Below are positions 58,301-64,000 of a stretch of 64,000 nucleotides of DNA, one piece after another; position 1 is the first letter of the stretch; each line of letters opens with the position of its first letter. The notes under the pieces are model-generated. The model was not told the origin of the DNA and ran no database searches. It was given only the letters and a program-made list of their open reading frames with translations. This DNA is from Calvatia gigantea. Its lineage: Eukaryota; Basidiomycota; Agaricomycetes; Agaricales; Lycoperdaceae. Where the stretch lies: positions 992,001-1,056,000 of the forward strand of contig JACAAK010000008.1 in assembly GCA_025093985.1 (NCBI GenBank). Reading direction: 5' to 3'. The position numbers and the translations under genes are program-made.

Positions 58301-59081
58301 GGTGGCAGAATTCATCATAACAACTCTGAAATTCCGCGTCAGGAATCCAGACTGGCACACTGTGTTGCTCAGCAATCATACGGGCATCAATATCCCGCCT
58401 AACGGACTCTCCAAACTCGTCTGTGTAAACCCCAAGGGTGCCAACCCAAAGCTTCCTCCTGAGTTTGTTTCCAACACTTTCTACTGCATTTTTAAGACCA
58501 CCATTACAACGAGAGTTGCCTTCAAAGTGCCAAGTTTGGACTTCGGAGTTGGCAGGGGGTTGGCGCGAGGTGGAACGTGATTGCCTGCGGTGTAAACGGG
58601 ACTCAGCTCCGCTCGATGACGGTGACTTGCGGTTAGATGGCGGAGACAGGGTGGCATTCGACGGCACGTCGCCTCGCGTAGTGTCCACAAGACGCTCTGT
58701 CACGACATCGGCAAAACGAGTAAGTTTTGTGAATGGGTTTGCGTTTTCAGCGGTAGGGGAACGAGCTGCAGGGGTGGGGTTGCGGGTCTGGAGTCACCCT
58801 GAGGTCATCGTCTCCTGGTGTTAGGTAATTCGAGAACATACCTTATCCTTCAAATCTTCGACAATACTCTTGATAGGTGGAACCAAAGCAGATGCACTAC
58901 GCTGCCGCGTATGCGAGGCCAGCGTTGGACGAACCGGTTTCTTATCGGAACTTGGAGGAAATTTCAAACTAAAGTCAGGCTGGACAGCCCCAATGTCGGC
59001 AACCGGCGATTGGCCAAGAACCGCAGTGGTGGGGAGGAAGAGAGAGGCGATGACGACGCGGTGATTCCTGATGCTGGTCAT
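55351..59081 (-). CDS. Trehalose-6-phosphate synthase/phosphatase family protein
   Basis: Two-domain protein spread over about ten minus-strand exons from the start at 59081 (MTSIRNHRVVIASLFLPTT) to TAG 55351. A GT20 synthase-like domain shows KLWVGTLGVYTDEF, VLWPALHYAVPD, WVNDYHLMLLPLLLR, PIGFFLHVAFPSSEIFR and LVTSLREGMGLRTHEFV ... GLILSEFTGS. It is followed by a phosphatase-like domain starting LVDFEGTLWRRD and AENGCYIKTKPG. The haloacid-dehalogenase nucleophile motif is DxEGT instead of DxDGT, so phosphatase activity is doubtful. This and the long Ser-rich segment before the synthase domain (about 58700-58560) favour a Tsl1/Tps3-type regulatory subunit over catalytic Tps2. Trehalose synthesis and stress tolerance; cytosol. 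Confidence 0.85.
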
Positions 59082-59416
59082 CGTACTAAACGACGGAGGC
59101 AACGCTCACAACGCTCACACGAATGGATGGGATATATACCGACGTCATTGCTGTTTCCATATCTGGCCATCGAAGTCCATCGATCGCGCTCCGCTGTTTC
59201 TCCGGTCGGCCAATCCCGGTATTGCTCAACCCAGTTACTCCCGCAAACTTCTTCACCTTTTTCTTTCCGAGCAACATCCGCGTCTGAGTATCTTAAGTAC
59301 TCCAGAAAAATGGTCATTGACACTCACCGAGCCCCTTGTGCATCGCTACGCAAGATGACTTATTGTACATGCAATACTTATTTACACATGCGAAAGAAAT
59401 CGAGATCTATGCCAAG

Positions 59417-60923
59417 TTATCTATGTCTATTCTCCACGGCTTGCCAAAGTGATGTTCTAGAGCGCAACGTTAACCAGCATCCATTAACAACGGGAGGACC
59501 ACTCACATCTGTGAACATCATATTGAGGCAGATACCTCTAGCTTTTACCAATGCCAGATCGTACACACCCTTATGTGCTTCCATCTGCTCAGGCGTGCAT
59601 TGTGTGCAGCAAACCACCACCGATACCCGCCGCAATTTTGACAACGACATCAACGCCAAATCTAAGTCGTTCCACCCCGAGGCTTCAAGGGCGTTTTCGT
59701 CTGGTTCGTCCCCAAAACGGTGGAAAAAAGTGAGGTGTATCTCTTGTAATGATGGTGAGCCTCCACTGAATAATGCCTTTAGGAGCTTGAATGGATGATC
59801 CTCAACAAGATAACCATCCTGGGTCGTGATGTATAAGCGCATCGAGAAGCTCCGTAAGTTGACCATCCTGTCAAGCCGGATGTTTCTGACATAGAGTGCA
59901 ACCAACACATATGCTGTTACCCATTTAAGCTTATCATCGCTGTCTCAAATAGATCTACTGACCTTCGTGGGTGAGGAATAAAACAAGGTCTTCTAGTGAG
60001 TCTTGGCAAGCCGTAAGTAGAGGTTCAATATTTTCTGGCCCGTCGCCCTCTCCATCGCGGTAATCCAATCGTAATTTCTTCAGTCCACTGAACATAGACC
60101 GACAAGTGTTGTTAGACAGGAAATGAATCCAGAGGAGTGTCAAACCCATTTTCTTGTTGTCCATTCCAAACTCCCGCAGAGAGGGTAATACGGGAGGGTC
60201 TTCAAAGTCCAATTCTATGCTCCGCCAAATCAACACACGTTCAATGTCGATTTTCTTCAGTGCTCGACCCCAGAGGATCAAGCGCAGGGGAAAGTCCTCC
60301 AAGTCACGTAGCTTCAATTCCTTCAGAGTCGGGACTTGAAATAAATCGATCAAGCCCTCTTTAAACTCCTTGTACCTCCACCGCAACCCGGTGCCGTGAA
60401 TCTCTAGGGCTTCGAGCGCCTTCAATTGTTTGACAAACTTCCCCAGCGAATGATCCACTGCCTTCGCTCCTCCCGGGACTTTCCATGACCCATACTGATT
60501 CTCGATCTTCAGTCGCCTTATCAATCCCAAGATGTGCACATGGCAATCTTCATGTGCTACCGCATGAACCATCCCACCCTCCCTGAACATCCTGCCGTCA
60601 TGATCGCAACTGATCGTTAAATCCCGGAAGATGATACTCTGACACTTTTGGCGAAAGAACGAGCAAGACAGTGCACAGGCTTTGAGGTCCCGCTTATCTA
60701 CCACGGCGTTGAGAACCTCGTCGATAATCTCCAATGGCAGCTTCAATTCCACGCCGCGTACCCTGCCTATAGTTTGAGCTACACCCATACTCGTCTCTGA
60801 TGCCTCCTTGTCTGCGACAACAATAGCGCCGACGCGGCGTACGACGTCATGGGCGTTTAATGTTAGGCTGTCCGAGGTAGTCGCGTTGTTTTCTACGCCC
60901 AATTGAGATATACCTCGCACCAT
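59417..60923 (-). CDS. F-box-like/LRR protein
   Basis: The minus-strand exon 60923-59955 begins MVRGISQLGVENN and holds an F-box-like helix set (KLPLEIIDEVLNAVVDKRDLKACALSCSFF). Leucine-rich segments follow (LKALEALEIHG, VPTLKELKLRDLEDFPLRL, FSGLKKLRLDYRDG). A ~50 bp GT-AG intron leads into exon 2 (from about 59908: YVLVALYVRNIRLDRM ... LSKLRRVSVVVC). Exon 2 may end at 59417, or, using a GTGAGT donor in MMFTD|VS, splice to a short final exon ending near 59429. Likely an SCF ubiquitin-ligase adaptor; target unknown. Confidence 0.7.
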
Positions 60924-63184
60924 TCGGCTTTAGAACCCGAAGTTGGATTGTGAAGGAGGGCGATAGGCGGGAAAAACGAGACAAGGAGAGGAGCAACAAC
61001 AGATGTGCAAATTCGGGCAACAGGAGTCAATTTATGGAGTTGGCGGCGACAGACTCGTGACTGGTTATCCAAAATCCCGGGGTACTAGTCGCTGATCTAG
61101 GCAGGTAGTCCCTGCATAATCCCGCGCTTCGTCTCCGTCCAGAGCGTGGGCCCACCGTGTATTACGACGGTATTTTTCAAACCCATGACTATCTCTCACC
61201 TTATTCCGCGCCCGAGTCCCGGTGAAGCTTAACCAATCGTTGGCGATTATCAGGGAGTAATCCTATCACTAGGGGAAAGCGGACAGCCAGGAGCGTGTAC
61301 CTTGCAATTCTAGAATAATTCATAAATTCGCAGAGGCCGAGGATGCAATTTTAGTTGGCAAGGGTTCCAGGACTTGGCTCCGTTCTCCGATTCGGGATCG
61401 AGGCCGTCGCATGTGCGAAGCCCGTTCTTGGTTCTCTTGTCCAAAGAAAGTCAGAGTCGAAGAGAAAATAAGCTTGAATGAGAAGAAAGATTCTGGTTGG
61501 ATCCCAGAAAGGTAACGTGGAGATCCACGAATAACTTCCCCAACGGAAAGGTTGCCAGTTTTCCGTCGGAGGCACAAGGCGGAGTTTGCATTTTGCGCCA
61601 TTAGTCATTTTCTCCAAAAACAAAGCAGGATCTCTGTACTTGCTCATCGGTGTTTCAAGCTCGTGGCTAGCTGATCCTGGAAACATGACGGTGTGTACAA
61701 AAAGAAGTTAATTGTATTCCCATGGCTCCCAACTATCGAAGGATCAGTCGACCAGGAGTCGGGCTTCCAGAACTCTATTCGTCAACTATGAACGTGAGTA
61801 CATCCTGATGCACCACGGCTTCTTCAACGAAGTTGACTATTAAATCATCGATAAAGCCCTGTAAAGTTAGTTAACCGACGAATACAAAAAGGTATGACGT
61901 TTTGGACGTCTTATGGCCATTTCATGATAGTGTCTTGATAGTCCTGTCCCTTTTCTCCCCGCTTGTCAGGAAAGCAAGGCCGCCCATTGGTCATTTTAAA
62001 ACACCCGTCAAAAAAGCATCATAAGTGATAAACTAGTCGATCAATCAGACGAGTAACGTAAGTAGCCAACACGAGGTCTCGCCTGGTGGAGGTAAACAGG
62101 CGCCTTCGAGCACAAATTGCCGAGCCACGACCAAAAGACCCGGCGGGAGGACCGGTCACTTCCTCAGAGTGATCGGTAGTACAATGTCCCAGAGCTCTAT
62201 TCACCCAAAGCCCAGAAAAAGAGGACTCACCGTCTTTCAGGGTGCCAAAGTAAACGACAATCCTGGTTATGATGCTCATTCCGGCAAATTCATCTCCTCC
62301 CTCTCACATTGCATCGGCCCCTCAATACGTACAGATGAGTGTTGAAAGACTAACCTGGGAGTAATGTGGTCACATCATCGGAGAGGCAGTCAGGTAGATG
62401 TCCGGAGCTATCAAAGCCCTACACCGCATGCAATCCCATCGACCAGGTCAACTCTGTTTCCCCCGCAACCCTTGGGGACTACGACGCCCTGATTGGCTGT
62501 TCAGTAGTAGATATGGTCGATGACTAAGTCACCCTGCTATAACCACAGCCAAGTCTCGCCACCCTTTTTGACCGCCACAAGGTCTAGTTAACGAAATACT
62601 GACGTCCTTGAGAGAGAAATTCTGACGGAAGATATGTGCTGCGCACTACGTGAAATAGGGCGGTTTCATCACCGGTGTTTGGGGGTGAGGGTCATTGCAT
62701 GATACTGAACGCCATTATGAAATACACGAAGCCTGCTCTTCAGCGGCCGTCACTCACATTGGGCCATGGTAGTATATGTTTCAGGACAGGTCATCAAGTA
62801 TCCTGGCAGCTCGAACTGACTACACTCCCCGGGGTTACGATCGAGAGCTCATCTTGGTTATTGTATTTACCAGCTGCTATGTTGAGTGGTTATCATCAGG
62901 GTCCCGAGCTATGCGGAGACTTCGGCATGCCATCCAGTGGAAACCTCTCGACAGAACGCCACGCCACTTCGGCAAATACCTCCTGTCATTGGTGGGAGGT
63001 GGGAGGCCGTTTCCCCTGGAGTTTCGCTTAACTTTTTTCGTTGCATCTTGTCACACATGTACATTTGGTTCAGGCATGATCGCCGTCTTGGGCGGTCATA
63101 TAATATTTACGGTATCCGTGGTCCAGATAAGAGTAACAAGATTGGGCTGAAAATTACACGGAGGCAGTCGTGGGTGGAGTTACT
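60924..63184. other. Region without a confident gene
   Basis: It contains unassigned frames: 61351-61686 minus (111 codons, MFPGSASHELETPMSKYRDP), 62019-62279 minus, and three overlapping plus frames at 62675-63215. None has a recognisable domain or consistent splice structure. Confidence 0.4.
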
Positions 63185-63349
63185 TTACAAAAGTGAGCTG
63201 AAAGACAGCAATTGACTACATACGCCGAATGCAAAAGCACATCGGTAAGGCATCAGTGGTGTCCGAAAACCACACGAGTGGCGACTCGCAGTGGCATGAA
63301 CACAACATACCCAATCCCATGCAATATCGTAGCAGGTAAACCTTAATGG

Positions 63350-63919
63350 ACACGCCCAAAGCGGATACCTTTTGTCTTCCTCTTCATCAATGGCGTTCGC
63401 ACGTCTTGATATCGACGAGCCTAGGACCGGTTGTACTGTATGACGTCGTAAGGGACGGGGCCCTTCTTCCAATGTTGATGAAAAAGACCGCGTGGGCAAA
63501 AGGTCGAACACCCGTCGTGCAGCTGTTGATGTGATGTTAGATACCGTCATTGACTGACTCTTCTTTTCGTCGGAAACAGATTTCTGCCCTGAACCCGATG
63601 CGGAACGCGCCGCGACGGACTCCTCGATAGATCGCACTCTTTCCTTCAGTTCATCCCACCGCCTCTCACGTTTTCGCACTGAGCGTTTCATGGAGGTAAG
63701 GCGAAAATCAAGATGGTCGAATGCGACGTCTTGTTGAGCGTGTATCCCTACGAGGGATTGCTCTAATCCATCTATGCGTTTCATGAGAGTTTCGATTTTC
63801 CCATGCACGTCATCGTCACATCCTGGACGTTTAGGGTGTCGAACGAAGTCTTGAAGATCGGACGCCCGTTGGCTCAGGCGGTCAACCAGATGTGACCAGG
63901 GTCGCATCCCACTTGCCAT
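63350..63919 (-). CDS. Coiled-coil protein, first exon at window edge
   Basis: A minus-strand frame from ATG 63919 encodes MASGMRPWSHLVDRLSQRA, then a long heptad-like helical stretch (KIETLMKRIDGLEQSL ... RSVRKRERRWDELKERVRSIEESVAA) and a Ser/Thr-rich part ending near DEEEDKR at 63355. A GTATCC donor there suggests an intron, and codons read beyond it (to 63185) look non-coding. The downstream exon is not resolved. A coiled coil implies oligomerisation; no family recognised. Confidence 0.5.
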
Positions 63920-64000
63920 TACGAAAAGTCCAGTGCTAAACCATGAAATCGAATCGGAGCCAAGGATGGCCGTCGTGACGTAGCGTAGAAGATAGGCGCC

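Noticed and set aside
62675..63215. Overlapping plus-strand frames of 109-124 codons
   Set aside because: Three frames overlap in the same stretch without conserved motifs or splice logic; most likely random in GC-balanced DNA.

Overview
The window is nuclear DNA of a filamentous basidiomycete, most likely an Agaricomycete. Genes are split by many 45-100 bp GT-AG introns. A homobasidiomycete-type pheromone/receptor (mating-type B) locus is present: three STE3-like receptors plus two clear and one possible farnesylated (CaaX) pheromone precursor. A cerato-platanin and chromodomain-bearing Ty3/gypsy elements fit the same lineage.

Layout. (1) 1-27.4 kb is a nested retrotransposon block with no host gene that I can support. 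Old plus-strand Ty3/gypsy DNA (G2; pieces at 3330-3651 and 22588-25683) was broken by a minus-strand gypsy fragment (G1, about 549-3329). It was also broken by a large minus-strand chromodomain gypsy (G3, 3652-16776) that carries an extra 921-codon reading frame between integrase and its 3' LTR. Ty1/copia-type DNA is layered on top: a 3.47 kb non-coding element (N1, 11697-15166) with a perfect 5 bp target duplication inside G3 gag; a longer relative (N2, 16777-21571); an RNase H-3' LTR end of a coding copia element (21572-22587); and a solo LTR with perfect target duplication (24949-25503). The non-coding N1/N2 interior is packed with small stem-loops, including a regular tandem array at 12.88-13.56 kb. 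(2) 27.4-40.3 kb is gene-bearing: a 7TM protein, proteasome subunit RPN9, a very large double-Myb (Tay1/Teb1-like) telomere/telobox protein, an F-box-like protein and a secreted cerato-platanin. (3) 41.2-51 kb is the mating-type B-like locus, arranged as three pheromone/receptor pairs: (41281+, 42068+), (47000+ divergent from 46093-) and (48763- divergent from 49119+). (4) 51.3-61 kb holds two unnamed conserved-looking proteins, a trehalose-6-phosphate synthase/phosphatase-family protein and a second F-box-like protein. (5) 61-64 kb is mostly unassigned, with one coiled-coil protein at the right edge.

How the parts work together. In mushrooms a secreted, farnesylated pheromone from one mate activates the STE3-type receptor of another; linked receptor and pheromone genes define B specificity. 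Receptors 2 and 3 share a long cytoplasmic tail with the same C-terminal motif, while receptor 1 is short-tailed, so receptor 1 may differ in signalling or be a non-mating paralogue. In the repeat block, old gypsy DNA is almost free of CpG, and most in-frame stops and lost integrase catalytic residues in G3 are what CpG-to-TpG/CpA change would give. This points to cytosine methylation as the force inactivating these elements. Intron/exon limits were inferred by eye from splice consensus and reading-frame continuity.
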